This document shows positions 18,439-29,595 of a stretch of 64,000 bases of DNA, one piece after another. Position 1 is the stretch's first letter; each line of letters opens with the position of its first letter. The stretch covers positions 1 to 64,000 of the forward strand of contig NZ_OUND01000003.1 of assembly GCF_900343025.1 (NCBI RefSeq), given 5' to 3'. Both the position numbers and the translations under genes were made by a program. The stretch comes from Arsenophonus endosymbiont of Aleurodicus floccissimus. GTDB lineage: Bacteria; Pseudomonadota; Gammaproteobacteria; Enterobacterales; Enterobacteriaceae. The notes under the pieces are model-generated. The model searched no databases. It saw only the letters and a program-made list of their open reading frames with translations, and was not told where the DNA came from.

Positions 18439-19725
18439 TTAGCTCGGACGTTTACGATTGTTGCGTGAATTGTTCTGTCGGCTTTGACTATTATTGTTAC
18501 GACGTGTTCCATTAGTACGTGGACGATGACGTGATTTTGGTGTAGGTAAATCTTGTAATAATGCTTCACTGTTGTATTTGCTGACAGGGATTTGATGCTG
18601 AATATACTCCTCAATAGCAGGTAGATTTAAAGAATACTCTTCACAAGCCAGACTAATTGAATGACCACTCTCACCGGCGCGGCCGGTACGACCAATACGA
18701 TGAACATAATCTTCACAATCATCAGGTAGATCATAATTAAATACATGAGAGACAGATGGGATATGTAAACCTCTGGCAGCAACATCTGTTGCAACTAAGA
18801 TATCTAAATGGCCTTGAGTGAACTGTTCAAGAATGCGTAGTCGTTTTTTTTGTGCTACATCGCCAGTTAATAAGCCAACGCGGTGACCATCAGCAGCAAG
18901 ATGAGCCCAGATATCTTCACAGCGATGTTTGGTATTAGCAAAAATTATACATCTTTCGGGCCACTCTTCCTCGATTAACGTTTGTAACAGACGCATTTTT
19001 TCTTCGTTAGAAGGATAGAAAAGTTCTTCTTTAATACGATGACCTATTCTTTGTTGAGGTTCTATCTCAATATATTCGGGTTGATTCATTTGTTCAAATG
19101 CCAGTTCTTGAACACGATAAGAAAGTGTTGCGGAAAAGAGTAAATTCAAGCGTTGAGTGGCGGGTGGCATTCGACGAAACAGCCAGCGAATATCTTTAAT
19201 AAAACCAAGATTATACATACGGTCGGCTTCATCAAGTACAACCACTTGAATGAGACCTAAATGAACGTGGCCTTGTTTGGTATAATCGATTAAACGCCCT
19301 GTCGTACCGATAAGAATATCTACACCCGACTGGAGCACATCCAGTTGTTCGTCATAGCCATCACCACCATAAGCTAAACCCATTTTTAAGCCAGTTATAG
19401 CGGCTAATTCTTTTGCATTAGTATATATCTGAACCGCTAATTCTCGTGTAGGAGCTATAATTAGCGCTCTGGGTTGGTTAACTTGTCGTTCTGAATTTGT
19501 TGGATGTGTTAGTATATAATGAAATGTCGAGGTAAGAAAAGCCAATGTCTTACCAGTTCCTGTTTGTGCCTGCCCCGCAACATCACGTCCTTCGACAGTA
19601 AAAGGCAATGTTGACGCTTGTATCGGCGTACAGTTATGAAAGCCATTTTTATTAAGAGCTTCAATAACTTTAGGGTGTAAGGCGAAGTCTATAAACTTCT
19701 TGTCTGTCAAATGTGTTTTACTCAT
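18439..19725 (-). CDS. rhlB: DEAD-box RNA helicase RhlB
   Basis: This intact 428-residue DEAD-box helicase has a Q motif ([14 protein letters not shown]), Walker [15 protein letters not shown], motif [17 protein letters not shown] (LFSATLS), and motif [12 protein letters not shown]. It ends in a basic Arg/Asn-rich tail (about the last 30 residues) typical of RhlB. RhlB unwinds structured RNA for the degradosome by binding RNase E. It is the first gene of the rhlB-gppA transcript and is divergent from trxA. The length agrees with E. coli (421). Confidence 0.95.
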   Translation of the reverse strand: MSKTHLTDKKFIDFALHPKVIEALNKNGFHNCTPIQASTLPFTVEGRDVAGQAQTGTGKTLAFLTSTFHYILTHPTNSERQVNQPRALIIAPTRELAVQIYTNAKELAAITGLKMGLAYGGDGYDEQLDVLQSGVDILIGTTGRLIDYTKQGHVHLGLIQVVVLDEADRMYNLGFIKDIRWLFRRMPPATQRLNLLFSATLSYRVQELAFEQMNQPEYIEIEPQQRIGHRIKEELFYPSNEEKMRLLQTLIEEEWPERCIIFANTKHRCEDIWAHLAADGHRVGLLTGDVAQKKRLRILEQFTQGHLDILVATDVAARGLHIPSVSHVFNYDLPDDCEDYVHRIGRTGRAGESGHSISLACEEYSLNLPAIEEYIQHQIPVSKYNSEALLQDLPTPKSRHRPRTNGTRRNNNSQSRQNNSRNNRKRPS

Positions 19726-19847
19726 AGTGTGTTAGAATATCAGTTAACGGTTGCTTTATGAAAGAAGATTGTTTGAAATAAAGCAAATATGGTTAAATTA
19801 ATGTTAGACTGAAACGGCATAAAAATTTTATCCTTGGAGTATCCGCA

Positions 19848-20174
19848 ATGAGCGACAAAGTTATTCATCTATCTGATGGAGATTTTAATACAAAAGCCCT
19901 AGGGGCAGCAAAGCCAGTATTAGTTGATTTTTGGGTAGAATGGTGTGGCCCTTGTAAAATGATTGCTCCCATTTTAGACGAAATTGCTGATGAATATGCA
20001 GCTAAATTAATTATTGGAAAATTGAATGTTGACGATAATCCTAAAACAGCGACTAAATACGGTATTCGGAGCATTCCTACTTTAGCACTTTTTAAAGACG
20101 GTGAGCTGATTAATAAGCAAGTTGGTCTTTTGTCTAAAACTCAATTAAAAGAATTTTTAGACAAAAACATCTAA
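19848..20174 (+). CDS. trxA: Thioredoxin 1
   Basis: This 108-residue protein has the active site WCGPC (Cys33 and Cys36) and a cis-Pro in the SIPTL segment, with full similarity to E. coli TrxA. It is the general disulfide reductant of the cytoplasm, recycled by thioredoxin reductase, and supplies electrons to ribonucleotide reductase among others. GGAG at 19835-19838 precedes the ATG. A hairpin terminator follows within 25 nt. It sits between rhlB (divergent) and rho, as in E. coli. Confidence 0.97.
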   Translation: MSDKVIHLSDGDFNTKALGAAKPVLVDFWVEWCGPCKMIAPILDEIADEYAAKLIIGKLNVDDNPKTATKYGIRSIPTLALFKDGELINKQVGLLSKTQLKEFLDKNI

Positions 20175-20195
20175 TTTTCCGTAAAATATTAACAA

Positions 20196-20250
20196 CAGAC
20201 GTTTAGTAGGCTAATATTTTTCTCAATTTGCTATTAGATGTCTGCTTTTT
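20196..20250 (+). terminator. Terminator after trxA
   Basis: CAGACGTTTAGTAG (20196-20209) pairs along its 14 nt, with three G-U wobbles, with CTATTAGATGTCTG (20231-20244), followed by C and five T. A second AGACGTCT palindrome lies at about 20266-20273. Confidence 0.7.
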
Positions 20251-20748
20251 ATACAATTCATAGCTAGACGTCTGCTTTGAAGCATGGTAATTTAGCGTCA
20301 ATATTTAATATGATACGCGTTTTTATCTTAATGTGTACATATTGAATCTGTTATTGTATAGACATATTTGTTATCTCTGGATAATCTATATCTTACAATG
20401 GTTTGAATTCCATTGACTCTCATAGAAATAATTCTTTTAGACAAACATGTTCCATTTGTTATTTGCTTGGTGCTGTTGTGTAGGGGGCCTAAGAAGTAAA
20501 AAGTGAGATTTTCTCATCAACTTTGAGATGAATTCTTATAGTCTTATTCTGTCTTTGCTGTATAAAGAGTGTTATCTAGGGTAGTAAATTAACAAATTAC
20601 TGCGACTACATGAATTTATATCCTAAGATATATTCATCAAGAATCGTTAAGGTTTTTGTATTTTTATTTAAATAGGCATTTAGAGATTGCTATACTATTT
20701 ATTGTTCATAGTTCAAGAAGTATACCCCAAGTTTAAGAACCCACCATT
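20251..20748. other. rho upstream region
   Basis: These ~500 bp without a gene lie between the trxA terminator and rho. E. coli has the rhoL leader peptide and autoregulatory region here. I see no RhoL-like ORF. A candidate promoter with an extended -10 lies at 20688-20696. Rho normally terminates its own leader transcript, but the sequence gives no direct evidence for that. Confidence 0.5.
20688..20696 (+). promoter_or_regulatory. Candidate extended -10 promoter for rho
   Basis: TGCTATACT is an extended -10 match about 50 bp before the rho start. The -35 at the expected distance (TTAAAT) is poor. This is a pattern match only. Confidence 0.3.
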
Positions 20749-22008
20749 ATGAATCTTACCGAATTTAAAAATACGCCGGTATCTGAATTGATTACTCTTG
20801 GCGAAAGTATGGGGCTAGAGAACCTAGCCCGCCTGAGAAAACAGGATATTATTTTCTCGATTTTGAAGCAGCATGCGAAAAGTGGAGAGGATATTTTTGG
20901 TGATGGCGTGCTAGAAATTTTGCAGGATGGATTTGGATTCCTTCGTTCTGCTGACAGCTCTTATCTAGCAGGTCCTGATGATATTTATGTTTCTCCTAGT
21001 CAGATTCGTCGCTTTAATCTACGGACAGGAGATACCATATCAGGAAAAATTCGCCCTCCTAAGGAAGGCGAACGCTATTTTGCCCTACTAAAAGTTAATG
21101 AAGTGAATTATGATAAACCTGAAAACGCCCGTAGTAAAATCCTATTTGAAAACCTGACACCGCTGCATGCTAATAATCGTCTATGTATGGAGCGTGGCAA
21201 TGGCTCAACAGAAGATTTGACTGCTCGTGTTCTGGATTTGGCCGCACCGATTGGGCGTGGGCAGCGTGGTTTAATTGTTGCTCCACCAAAAGCAGGTAAA
21301 ACCATGTTATTACAGAATATTGCAGCTAATATTGCCAATAATTATCCAGACTGTGTTTTGATGGTGTTGCTAATTGATGAGCGACCAGAAGAAGTGACCG
21401 AAATGCAACGCCTGGTTAAAGGTGAGGTCATTGCATCAACCTTTGATGAACCTGCATCTCGTCATGTTCAGGTTGCTGAAATGGTAATAGAAAAAGCTAA
21501 GCGCTTAGTTGAACACAAAAAAGATGTCATCATTCTTTTAGATTCGATTACGCGTCTTGCTCGTGCTTACAACACCGTGGTTCCTTCCTCTGGAAAAGTA
21601 TTGACTGGTGGGGTGGATGCAAATGCTTTGCACCGCCCGAAACGTTTTTTTGGTGCTGCACGTAATGTAGAAGAAGGTGGAAGCCTAACGATAATTGCTA
21701 CAGCATTAGTTGATACCGGTTCCAAAATGGATGATGTAATCTACGAAGAGTTTAAAGGCACCGGCAATATGGAGTTACATTTGTCGCGGAAAATAGCGGA
21801 AAAACGCGTTTTCCCGGCGATTGATTATAATCGTTCCGGTACTCGTAAGGAAGAATTATTGACCTTACCGGATGAGTTACAGAAGATGTGGATATTGCGT
21901 AAAATTATTCATCCTATGGGTGAAATTGATGCAATGGAATTTTTAATTAATAAATTGGCAATGACAAAAACGAACGATGAATTTTTCGATTTTATGAAGC
22001 GTTCTTAA
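20749..22008 (+). CDS. rho: Transcription termination factor Rho
   Basis: This 419-residue protein is co-linear with E. coli Rho. The N-terminal helical domain begins [20 protein letters not shown]. An OB-fold RNA-binding domain ([20 protein letters not shown]), a Walker [12 protein letters not shown], a Walker B ([16 protein letters not shown]) and a Q-loop/R-loop region follow. Rho is a hexameric RNA-dependent ATPase that terminates untranslated transcripts. The sequence is highly conserved and free of lesions. It is followed by a hairpin terminator and then by the ECA operon on the same strand, as in E. coli. Confidence 0.97.
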   Translation: MNLTEFKNTPVSELITLGESMGLENLARLRKQDIIFSILKQHAKSGEDIFGDGVLEILQDGFGFLRSADSSYLAGPDDIYVSPSQIRRFNLRTGDTISGKIRPPKEGERYFALLKVNEVNYDKPENARSKILFENLTPLHANNRLCMERGNGSTEDLTARVLDLAAPIGRGQRGLIVAPPKAGKTMLLQNIAANIANNYPDCVLMVLLIDERPEEVTEMQRLVKGEVIASTFDEPASRHVQVAEMVIEKAKRLVEHKKDVIILLDSITRLARAYNTVVPSSGKVLTGGVDANALHRPKRFFGAARNVEEGGSLTIIATALVDTGSKMDDVIYEEFKGTGNMELHLSRKIAEKRVFPAIDYNRSGTRKEELLTLPDELQKMWILRKIIHPMGEIDAMEFLINKLAMTKTNDEFFDFMKRS

Positions 22009-22035
22009 ATTACTGTTTGTTTAATGATTTATTGA

Positions 22036-22066
22036 AAAGCGCCACTTTTATGTGGCGTTTTATTTT
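22036..22066 (+). terminator. Rho-independent terminator after rho
   Basis: AAAGCGCCAC (22037-22046) pairs with GTGGCGTTTT (22052-22061) around a short T/A loop, with further T residues after it. Confidence 0.75.
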
Positions 22067-22249
22067 GTTCGTTTTTGTTATCCGATAGCATCTGTTTTGG
22101 TATAGATTTTGCTTACTAATAAACAGTGCAAGATGATAGAAATGTTTTGTTATTGTTACATATACGCTAAATTAAAGTACACTTACAGTCTATACATGGA
22201 AATGGGTGCAGTGAATGATTTCTAAAAAAATTATAAGAGAGTAAATATT

Positions 22250-23332
22250 GTGCACACACTAAATTTACTAATCGACGTTTTTTGGGTTTTCTTGTTTTCT
22301 CTGATTTTCATATTTATTGCGAGAAAAGTGGCAAAAAGATTTGGTCTAGTAGATGAACCTAATCATCGAAAAAAACACCAAGGAGAAATTCCTTTGGTTG
22401 GTGGTATTGCGGTTTTTTTTGGTATCGGTTTGGCATTCATGATTACGCCCGAATATATTTCACATAAATGGTTGTATTGGATTTGTGCTGGGGTTTTGGT
22501 ATTTGTTGGAGTATTCGATGATCGCTTTGATATTAGTGTTAAAATTCGAGCGACTATTCAAGCTATTGTTGCGTTGGTCATGATTTATTTTGCTGGTCTA
22601 ACGTTAGATAACTTAGGTTATGCTTTTGGGCCATGGCATGTAACGTTGGGGCCTTTAAGCTATTTAATGACGTTATTTGCTGTTTGGGGCGCAGTCAATG
22701 CTTTTAACATGGTTGATGGTATTGATGGTCTGCTTGGTGGACTTTCTTGTGTCTCCTTTGCTGCATTAGGCATTTTGCTTTATCAAAATGGCAATATGGC
22801 ATTAGCTTTTTGGTGTTTTGCTGTTATTGCGGCCATTCTCCCTTATATATTCCTGAATTTAGGTTTATTAGGAAAGCGTTATAAAGTGTTTATGGGGGAT
22901 GCGGGTAGTACATTAATTGGTTTTACTATTCTTTGGTTGCTGTTGATGTCGACACAAGCTGAGCAACCTTCGATTAAACCAGTGACAGCCCTTTGGATTA
23001 TTGCTATTCCTCTGATGGATATGATTGCCATTATGTATCGGCGTCTGCGTAAAGGAATGAGTCCTTTTTCACCAGATAGACAACATATTCATCATTTAAT
23101 TATGCGTTCAGGTTTTACCTCAAGTCAGGCGTTTATCTTGATTACAGTATCGGCAGCTATTTTAGCAGCGGTAGGTATGATCGGTGAACGTTCAAATTTT
23201 ATTCCTGAATGGGTGATGTTGGTATTATTTTTGCTTATATTTGCTATCTATGGCTATTGTATTAAACGTGCTTGGAAAGTGGCGCGTTTTGTGAAACGTG
23301 TTAAACGTCGGATGCAACGTATAGCAAAATAA
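22250..23332 (+). CDS. wecA: UDP-GlcNAc:undecaprenyl-phosphate GlcNAc-1-phosphate transferase WecA
   Basis: This 360-residue polytopic inner-membrane protein starts at a GTG with GAGAG about 10 nt upstream. It contains the MraY/WecA family motifs FDDRFD (Mg binding), NAFNMVDGIDGL, KVFMGDAGSTLIG and the HIHHL carbohydrate-recognition segment (DRQHIHHLIM). About ten or eleven hydrophobic helices are visible. It makes undecaprenyl-PP-GlcNAc (lipid I of ECA), which also primes many O antigens. It is the first gene of the ECA operon, about 240 bp after rho. No lesion is seen. Confidence 0.95.
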   Translation: MHTLNLLIDVFWVFLFSLIFIFIARKVAKRFGLVDEPNHRKKHQGEIPLVGGIAVFFGIGLAFMITPEYISHKWLYWICAGVLVFVGVFDDRFDISVKIRATIQAIVALVMIYFAGLTLDNLGYAFGPWHVTLGPLSYLMTLFAVWGAVNAFNMVDGIDGLLGGLSCVSFAALGILLYQNGNMALAFWCFAVIAAILPYIFLNLGLLGKRYKVFMGDAGSTLIGFTILWLLLMSTQAEQPSIKPVTALWIIAIPLMDMIAIMYRRLRKGMSPFSPDRQHIHHLIMRSGFTSSQAFILITVSAAILAAVGMIGERSNFIPEWVMLVLFLLIFAIYGYCIKRAWKVARFVKRVKRRMQRIAK

Positions 23333-23363
23333 ATAAACAAATGTTTAAAGGAGTTTCATACCA

Positions 23364-24422
23364 GTGACAAAATCAGAAACACAACTCAAACCTAATTCTC
23401 ACTCACAGTCTCTTGAATATGAGTTAGATATTAGAAGTTTATTTTGTGCGCTATGGCAGGGAAGAATATGGATTATCTCTTTAGCATTTATTTTTGTAGC
23501 TGTTGCATTGATCATTTCTTACATGATGCAACAAAAATGGAGTGCTAATGCGGTCGCTGATTTACCTACAGTTAATAATTTAGGCGCATATTATTCCCAG
23601 CAGCAATTTTTACAAAATTTGGATTTGCATATTAATGAAACACAGGATAATCAGTTGCCAACAATTTCGAATCAGGTTTATCAAGAATTTACTACTCAAG
23701 TAGGTTCTTATGATACCCGGCGAGAGTTTTGGTTAAATAGTGATTACTATAAAACCCGCATGGAAGGAAATGCTAAGGCTGATACTGTATTACTTGATGA
23801 ATTAATTGATGATATTCAATTCACTCCCCAAGATGATAATAAGATACTTCATGATAATGTAAAATTAGTTGCTGAAACGGCTACTGATGCAAACCGATTA
23901 CTACGTGAATATATTTCTTTTGCCAATAAACGAGCTAGTTTTAATCTTAATGAACAGATTAAAGGCGCGTGGGCAGCAAAGGCACAGTCTTTAAAAGCAT
24001 TAATTAAACGCCAGGAAATGGTCGCAAAGGCAAATTATGAACGGCGTTTAAATAACCTACAGCAATCGTTCAAAGTTGCGCAAAAATAAGGTATTTCACG
24101 TAACAAAGTTGATGTCCTCATCGATCAGCTGTCTGATTCAGAAATGTTTCTATTAGGTACTTCATTATTACAAGCACAAATTGAGACATTACAGGCAACA
24201 GGACCTAATTATGATGAAAACTATGATCAAAATATAGCGATGTTAACGACATTAAATGTAGAATCCGCTCTCGAGAATAATTTTCAAACTTATCGCTATT
24301 TAAGAACACCAGAAGATCCCGTTAAACGTGATAGCCCTCGTCGAGCATTAATAATGATCATTTGGGGAATGATTGGTGCCTTAAGTGGAATAGGTATTGT
24401 GTTGTTAAGGCGTAATACCTAA
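23364..24422 (+). pseudogene. wzzE: ECA chain-length regulator WzzE, single nonsense codon
   Basis: The start is GTG at 23364 after AAAGGAG. The N-terminal membrane segment (around residues 32-52) and periplasmic helical domain are readable. A TAA at 24087-24089 follows QSFKVAQK, where E. coli continues with Gln-Gly-Ile-Ser. The same frame then runs GISRNKVDVL to PVKRDSPRRALIMI, the Pro-rich end and second membrane helix, and stops at 24420-24422. There is thus exactly one premature stop, consistent with CAA to TAA. WzzE sets ECA polymer length and cyclic ECA formation. The truncated 241-residue product would lack the C-terminal anchor. Confidence 0.9.
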
Positions 24423-24540
24423 TTATTTGCTAAACACATAGCAATAGAGGACTTCAACAAACTATTAATATGTGAAGGTAAAATCATTATTGATGATACA
24501 TCTCATTAGTAAATGAGGTTAAAATAAAAAGAGAGTCACT

Positions 24541-25671
24541 GTGAAAGTATTGACTGTGTTTGGTACTCGTCCTGAAGCCATAAAAATGGCTCCACTGGTA
24601 CATGCTTTGACAAACGATGAGGCTTTTGAGTCGAAAGTTTGCGTAACTGCTCAACATAGAGAAATGTTGGATCAGGTATTGCATCTTTTTGAGATAACAC
24701 CTAATTATGATTTAGATATTATGACCCCGGGACAAGATTTAACTGATATTACGTGCCGTATTCTTGAAGGAATGAAACCCGTATTGTTATCTTTTAAACC
24801 CGATGTGGTATTGGTTCATGGTGATACCGCTACCACTATGGCAACCAGCCTAGCTGCTTTTTATCAGCGTATTCTGGTTGGTCATGTTGAAGCAGGATTG
24901 CGTACTGGTAACTTATATTCTCCCTGGCCGGAAGAAGCCAATCGTAAAATTGCCAGTCATCTGGCAACGTATCACTTTGCGCCTACCGAGTATTCACGAA
25001 AAAATTTACAGCATGAATCGATCCCCGCTAATCGTATTTTTGTTACAGGTAACACTGTAATCGATGCGTTGTTCTGGGTGCGAGATAAAGTTATCAATGA
25101 TACCACTATACGAGCAAGCCTTGCCACGCAATACCCTTTTCTTGACCAAAATCAAAAAATGCTGCTGGTTACAGGGCATCGGCGGGAAAGTTTTGGTAGC
25201 GGATTTGAACGTATTTGTCATGCATTAGCTGAAATTACCAAAAATCATGCTGATGTTCAAGTTGTCTATCCGGTTCATCTTAATCCTAATGTGAGTGAAC
25301 CAGTACAACGCATCTTGCAGGGTATTAATAATATCAACCTGATTGATCCACAGGATTATTTACCTTTTATTTATTTAATGAATAACGCTTATTTGATCCT
25401 TACAGATTCAGGGGGTATTCAAGAAGAGGGACCAGCTTTAGGTAAGCCAGTATTAGTGATGCGTGATACTACTGAGCGACCTGAAGTGGTTGAAGCTGGT
25501 ACGGTACGTTTAGTGGGCACGCAAACAGAAAATATTGTTCAAGCGGTAACACAATTACTTACGGATGACCATGCTTACCAGAAAATGAGCCGGGCGCATA
25601 ATCCTTATGGTGATGGTAAAGCTTGCCAGCGAATTCTTGAAGCGTTGAAGACAAATCAGGTGACATTATGA
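24541..25671 (+). CDS. wecB: UDP-N-acetylglucosamine 2-epimerase (non-hydrolysing) WecB
   Basis: This 376-residue enzyme starts at a GTG. It begins [20 protein letters not shown] and contains [33 protein letters not shown] and [11 protein letters not shown]. The fold is GT-B-like. It converts UDP-GlcNAc to UDP-ManNAc for the second ECA sugar. The length equals E. coli (376). Its stop overlaps the wecC start by 4 nt (ATGA), which suggests translational coupling. No lesion. Confidence 0.95.
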   Translation: MKVLTVFGTRPEAIKMAPLVHALTNDEAFESKVCVTAQHREMLDQVLHLFEITPNYDLDIMTPGQDLTDITCRILEGMKPVLLSFKPDVVLVHGDTATTMATSLAAFYQRILVGHVEAGLRTGNLYSPWPEEANRKIASHLATYHFAPTEYSRKNLQHESIPANRIFVTGNTVIDALFWVRDKVINDTTIRASLATQYPFLDQNQKMLLVTGHRRESFGSGFERICHALAEITKNHADVQVVYPVHLNPNVSEPVQRILQGINNINLIDPQDYLPFIYLMNNAYLILTDSGGIQEEGPALGKPVLVMRDTTERPEVVEAGTVRLVGTQTENIVQAVTQLLTDDHAYQKMSRAHNPYGDGKACQRILEALKTNQVTL

Positions 25672-26930
25672 GTTTTGAAACTATTTCTATTATTGGTTTA
25701 GGTTATATCGGTTTACCGACTGCGGCCGCTTTCGCTGCCCGGCAGAAAAAAGTGATTGGGATTGATGTTAATCAACATGCGGTTGATACGATTAATCAAG
25801 GTAAAATTCATATTGTTGAACCAGATTTAGATAAAACGGTAAAAGCAGCCGTAGAAGCTGGCTATTTGAAAGCGTTTACTACACCGCAAAGGGCAGATGC
25901 GTTTTTAATTGCGGTTCCTACACCGTTTAAAGATGATCATCAGCCTGATCTCTCTTATGTCATGGCAGCGGCAGAATCAATAGCGCCATTATTGAAAAAA
26001 GGCGATTTGATTATTCTAGAGTCTACCTCGCCAACTGGAGCGACTGAGCAAATGGCACAGCGGCTAGTAGATATGCGATCTGATCTGACATTTCCACAGC
26101 AACAGGGTGAAAACTCAGATATTGATATTGCTTATTGCCCTGAGCGGGTTTTACCGGGAAAAGTCATGGTTGAGCTGATAAAAAATGAGCGGGTAATTGG
26201 TGGGATGACGATCAAATCATCCCAACGAGCCAGTGATTTATATCGTATTTTCCTTACCGGTGAATGTTTAATCACCAATGCCAAAACGGCAGAAATGTGT
26301 AAATTGACAGAAAATAGTTTTCGCGATGTCAATATTGCTTTTGCCAATGAACTCTCTTTTATTTGTGCAGAACAAGGGATTAATGTTTGGGAGTTGATTA
26401 ATTTGGCCAATAGTCACCCGCGGGTCAATATTTTACAGCCAGGTCCAGGTGTTGGAGGCCATTGTATTGCGGTCGATCCCTGGTTCATTGTTGCTCAGAA
26501 TCCAAAGCAATCTCGTTTGATCCAGACAGCCCGTTTGGTTAATGACAGCAAGCCAATTTGGGTGGTCGATCAGGTCAAGACAGTATTAGCCGATTGTTTA
26601 ACCGAGACAGGCAAACGGGCAAATGAAATTAAAATTGCCTGTTTCGGTCTCGCCTTTAAGCCGGATATTGATGATTTACGAGAAAGCCCCGCTATGCAAA
26701 TCACTAAAATGATTGCAGATTGGCATACTGGTACCACTTATGTAGTAGAACCTAATATTAATGAATTGCCAAATGCACTGAAAGCTCTTTGTCAATTGGT
26801 CTCAACTGAGGTTGCCGTTGCTAATACAGATATTATTTTGTTACTGGTTGACCATAAACAATTTAAGGCGATCAAGGGTGAACGAATCCGACAAAAATGG
26901 GTAGTTGATACCAAAGGAGTTTGGCGTTGA
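25668..26930 (+). CDS. wecC: UDP-N-acetyl-D-mannosamine dehydrogenase WecC
   Basis: This 420-residue protein has an N-terminal Rossmann motif [14 protein letters not shown], the central [16 protein letters not shown] segment and the catalytic cysteine motif [14 protein letters not shown]. It oxidises UDP-ManNAc to UDP-ManNAcA in two NAD-dependent steps. The length matches E. coli (420). It is coupled to wecB by overlap, and its last codons overlap the rffG start. No lesion. Confidence 0.95.
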   Translation: MSFETISIIGLGYIGLPTAAAFAARQKKVIGIDVNQHAVDTINQGKIHIVEPDLDKTVKAAVEAGYLKAFTTPQRADAFLIAVPTPFKDDHQPDLSYVMAAAESIAPLLKKGDLIILESTSPTGATEQMAQRLVDMRSDLTFPQQQGENSDIDIAYCPERVLPGKVMVELIKNERVIGGMTIKSSQRASDLYRIFLTGECLITNAKTAEMCKLTENSFRDVNIAFANELSFICAEQGINVWELINLANSHPRVNILQPGPGVGGHCIAVDPWFIVAQNPKQSRLIQTARLVNDSKPIWVVDQVKTVLADCLTETGKRANEIKIACFGLAFKPDIDDLRESPAMQITKMIADWHTGTTYVVEPNINELPNALKALCQLVSTEVAVANTDIILLLVDHKQFKAIKGERIRQKWVVDTKGVWR

Positions 26931-27997
26931 AACGTATTTTAATTACTGGTGGGGCTGGATTTATTGGTTCGGCAGTTGTTCGTTATATCATTGAGCATAC
27001 TAACGATAGTGTACTAGTGGTTGATAATTTGACTTATGCGAGTAATTTGGAATCTTTAGAGTCAGTGAGAGAAAGTCATCGCTATGCTTTTACTCAAATA
27101 AATATTTGTGATCGACCGGCAATTGATGAAATTTTTCAGCGATATCAACCTGATGCCATTATGCATTTAGCGGCAGAAAGTCATGTTGATCGCTCGATCG
27201 ATGGGCCAGCTGCCTTTATCGAAACCAATATTATCGGTACTTATCTTTTATTGGAGGCTGCTCGCAATTATTGGAATCATTTGAACCCGCAGAAAAAACA
27301 GTCATTTCGTTTCCATCATATTTCTACCGATGAAGTTTATGGTGATCTGCATACCACTGAGGGGCTATTTACCGAAATAACCCCTTATGCACCGAGTAGC
27401 CCTTACTCAGCTTCGAAGGCTTCCAGTGACCATTTAGTTAGAGCCTGGCAGCGTACTTATGGGTTACCAACATTGGTGACCAATTGCTCAAATAATTATG
27501 GTCCTTATCATTTTACTGAAAAATTAATTCCTTTAATGATCTTGAACGCCATAGCTGGTAAATTATTGCCTGTTTATGGTCAAGGTGAACAGATACGTGA
27601 TTGGCTGTATGTTGAAGATCATGCCCGTGCATTGCACCTAGTCATCAGTCAAGCCGATGCGGGTAAAACTTATAATATTGGTGGCCATAATGAACGTAAA
27701 AATATTGATGTAGTAAAGACAATTTGCTGCCTGCTGGAAGAGTTACGCCCGGTTAAGCCTGAAGGCGTGGCTCACTATTGTGATTTAATTACTTATGTAG
27801 CGGATCGTCCAGGCCATGATGTGCGTTATGCCATTGATGCTAGCAAGATAGAACAAGAGTTAGGATGGAAGCCACAAGAGACCTTTGAATCGGGTATTCG
27901 TAAAACCGTTGAATGGTATTTGAACAATGAAACCTGGTGGCGCCATGTGCAAGACGGTTCATATGCAGGTGAACGTCTAGGCATCGTGACAAAATAG
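26927..27997 (+). CDS. rffG: dTDP-glucose 4,6-dehydratase RffG
   Basis: I place the start at TTG 26927 (then [18 protein letters not shown]). AAAGGAG at 26913-26919 then has a 7-nt spacing and the N-terminus matches E. coli. The TTG at 26921 is too close to that site. This TTG overlaps the wecC stop (TTGA). The 356-residue SDR enzyme has [15 protein letters not shown] and the catalytic YSASK. It makes dTDP-4-keto-6-deoxyglucose for the third ECA sugar (Fuc4NAc). The length is close to E. coli (355). Confidence 0.92.
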   Translation: MKRILITGGAGFIGSAVVRYIIEHTNDSVLVVDNLTYASNLESLESVRESHRYAFTQINICDRPAIDEIFQRYQPDAIMHLAAESHVDRSIDGPAAFIETNIIGTYLLLEAARNYWNHLNPQKKQSFRFHHISTDEVYGDLHTTEGLFTEITPYAPSSPYSASKASSDHLVRAWQRTYGLPTLVTNCSNNYGPYHFTEKLIPLMILNAIAGKLLPVYGQGEQIRDWLYVEDHARALHLVISQADAGKTYNIGGHNERKNIDVVKTICCLLEELRPVKPEGVAHYCDLITYVADRPGHDVRYAIDASKIEQELGWKPQETFESGIRKTVEWYLNNETWWRHVQDGSYAGERLGIVTK

Positions 27998-28013
27998 GAA
28001 ACGAGGAGAGGTG

Positions 28014-28895
28014 ATGAAAGGCATTGTTTTGGCTGGTGGCTCTGGAACCCGTTTGTACCCTATTACACGAGGAGTTTCTAAACAACTGTTACCTATTTAT
28101 GATAAGCCGATGATTTACTATCCGCTTTCGGTACTGATGTTGGCAGGTATCCGAGAAATATTGATTATTTCCACGCCTGAAGATCTGCCTAATTATCAAC
28201 GGTTACTTGGCGATGGTGATGCCTTCGGTGTTCATTTCAGTTATGCTGCACAACCTTCGCCGGACGGATTAGCGCAGGCGTTTTTGATCGATGAAAGTTT
28301 CATAGGTGATGATGCTTGCTGCTTGATATTAGGTGACAATATTTATTTTGGGCAGGCTTTTAGCGATAAATTGAAATCTGTGGTGGCTCGTCAGTCGGGA
28401 GCAATAATTTTTGCGTATCAGGTGATGGATCCTGGACGTTTTGGCGTAGTTGAATTTGATGAAAAGTTCAAAGTGCTGTCTATTGAAGAAAAACCTCAGC
28501 AACCTAAATCTAACTGGGCGGTTACTGGCCTCTATTTTTATGATAATCAAGTAATTGACTTTGCTAAACAAATTAAACCTTCGCTACGTGGAGAACTTGA
28601 GATCACTTGTCTGAATCAAATGTATCTTGAGCGTGGAGAGCTAAATGTTGAGCTGTTAGGCCACGGATTTTCCTGGTTAGATACCGGCACCCATGACAGT
28701 TTGATTGAAGCGAGTATGTTTGTGCAAACCGTTGATAAAAGGCAGGGATTTAAAATCGCTTGTCTGGAGGAAATAGCATGGCGTAACGGTTGGTTGACGG
28801 ATGAACAGGTTCGAAAATCAGCGGAAAAACTGGCGAAAACCGGTTATGGTCAATATTTACAGGATTTGCTGCATGTCTATCCACGCCAATATTGA
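28014..28895 (+). CDS. rffH: Glucose-1-phosphate thymidylyltransferase RffH
   Basis: This 293-residue protein has the nucleotide-binding signature [20 protein letters not shown] and closely follows E. coli RffH/RmlA. I chose ATG 28014 over GTG 28011 because of the GAGGAGAG spacing and the conserved MKGIVLAGG start. It makes dTDP-glucose, the substrate of RffG. The 3' end overlaps the start of wecD by 23 nt. No lesion. Confidence 0.93.
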   Translation: MKGIVLAGGSGTRLYPITRGVSKQLLPIYDKPMIYYPLSVLMLAGIREILIISTPEDLPNYQRLLGDGDAFGVHFSYAAQPSPDGLAQAFLIDESFIGDDACCLILGDNIYFGQAFSDKLKSVVARQSGAIIFAYQVMDPGRFGVVEFDEKFKVLSIEEKPQQPKSNWAVTGLYFYDNQVIDFAKQIKPSLRGELEITCLNQMYLERGELNVELLGHGFSWLDTGTHDSLIEASMFVQTVDKRQGFKIACLEEIAWRNGWLTDEQVRKSAEKLAKTGYGQYLQDLLHVYPRQY

Positions 28896-29595
28896 AATAC
28901 TCAGTTGGGAAAGCGATTTCTTTAAGCGTAAAATGGCCAAGTTACATTTTGCACCCGATGCGCCAATTGTCTCATTAGATCAACTAGCTGACTACGATAT
29001 TGTGCAAGCTAAAATTGCTACCGCTGATACTAAACTGATTGATGCAATATTGGCGATGGATTTTTGGCTGGTAGAAAGTGAAATCGATTTTTGTCTAAAT
29101 ATTGCCAGTAGGGCAAAAAATCACAGTTTAGATCTGGCTGTGGCGACGGAACAGGATATTGAAATATTGAAAAGTATTGCGGCTACGGCTTTTTCATATA
29201 GTCGTTTTCGCCCGCCCTGGTATCGATTAACAGATAATGCCCGTTTTTATTCTGTTTGGCTTGAAAAAGCAGTTAAGGGTATTTTTGATGATCTTTGTTT
29301 ATTAGTTAACGATAAGCAAGGAAATATTCAAGGTTTTGTCACCATAAGGAAACTGCCAACTGAAAAAGAGGCGCGTATTGGTTTATTAGCCACTGCTCGA
29401 GCCCATCAGGGCAAAGGGGTTAGTAAACAATTACTAGCAGCCGCCTGTCAATGGTGTGAGCAGCAAAGGATAGAGCGATTAAGGATAGCGACTCAAATTA
29501 GCAATATTTTCGCTATGCGTCTCTATTCACAAATGGGTACGCAAATTGAAAGCACAGCTTATTGGTTATATCGAGGACGACATGATTCCATTTAA
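28873..29595 (+). CDS. wecD: dTDP-fucosamine acetyltransferase WecD
   Basis: This 240-residue protein starts at the ATG at 28873 ([17 protein letters not shown]), which matches the E. coli N-terminus. A GNAT fold occupies the C-terminal half, with [19 protein letters not shown] as the acetyl-CoA-binding segment. It acetylates dTDP-4-amino-4,6-dideoxygalactose to dTDP-Fuc4NAc. It overlaps both rffH (23 nt) and wecE (14 nt). An in-frame start further upstream at 28801 would lie inside rffH and is unlikely. No lesion. Confidence 0.9.
   Translation: MSIHANIEILSWESDFFKRKMAKLHFAPDAPIVSLDQLADYDIVQAKIATADTKLIDAILAMDFWLVESEIDFCLNIASRAKNHSLDLAVATEQDIEILKSIAATAFSYSRFRPPWYRLTDNARFYSVWLEKAVKGIFDDLCLLVNDKQGNIQGFVTIRKLPTEKEARIGLLATARAHQGKGVSKQLLAAACQWCEQQRIERLRIATQISNIFAMRLYSQMGTQIESTAYWLYRGRHDSI

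Noticed and set aside
20610-20675. 21-codon ORF upstream of rho as RhoL leader peptide
   Set aside because: Its sequence does not resemble RhoL and it lacks a convincing ribosome binding site.
26921-26923. TTG 26921 as the rffG start
   Set aside because: It is only one base from the ribosome binding site; TTG 26927 has correct spacing and matches the family N-terminus.
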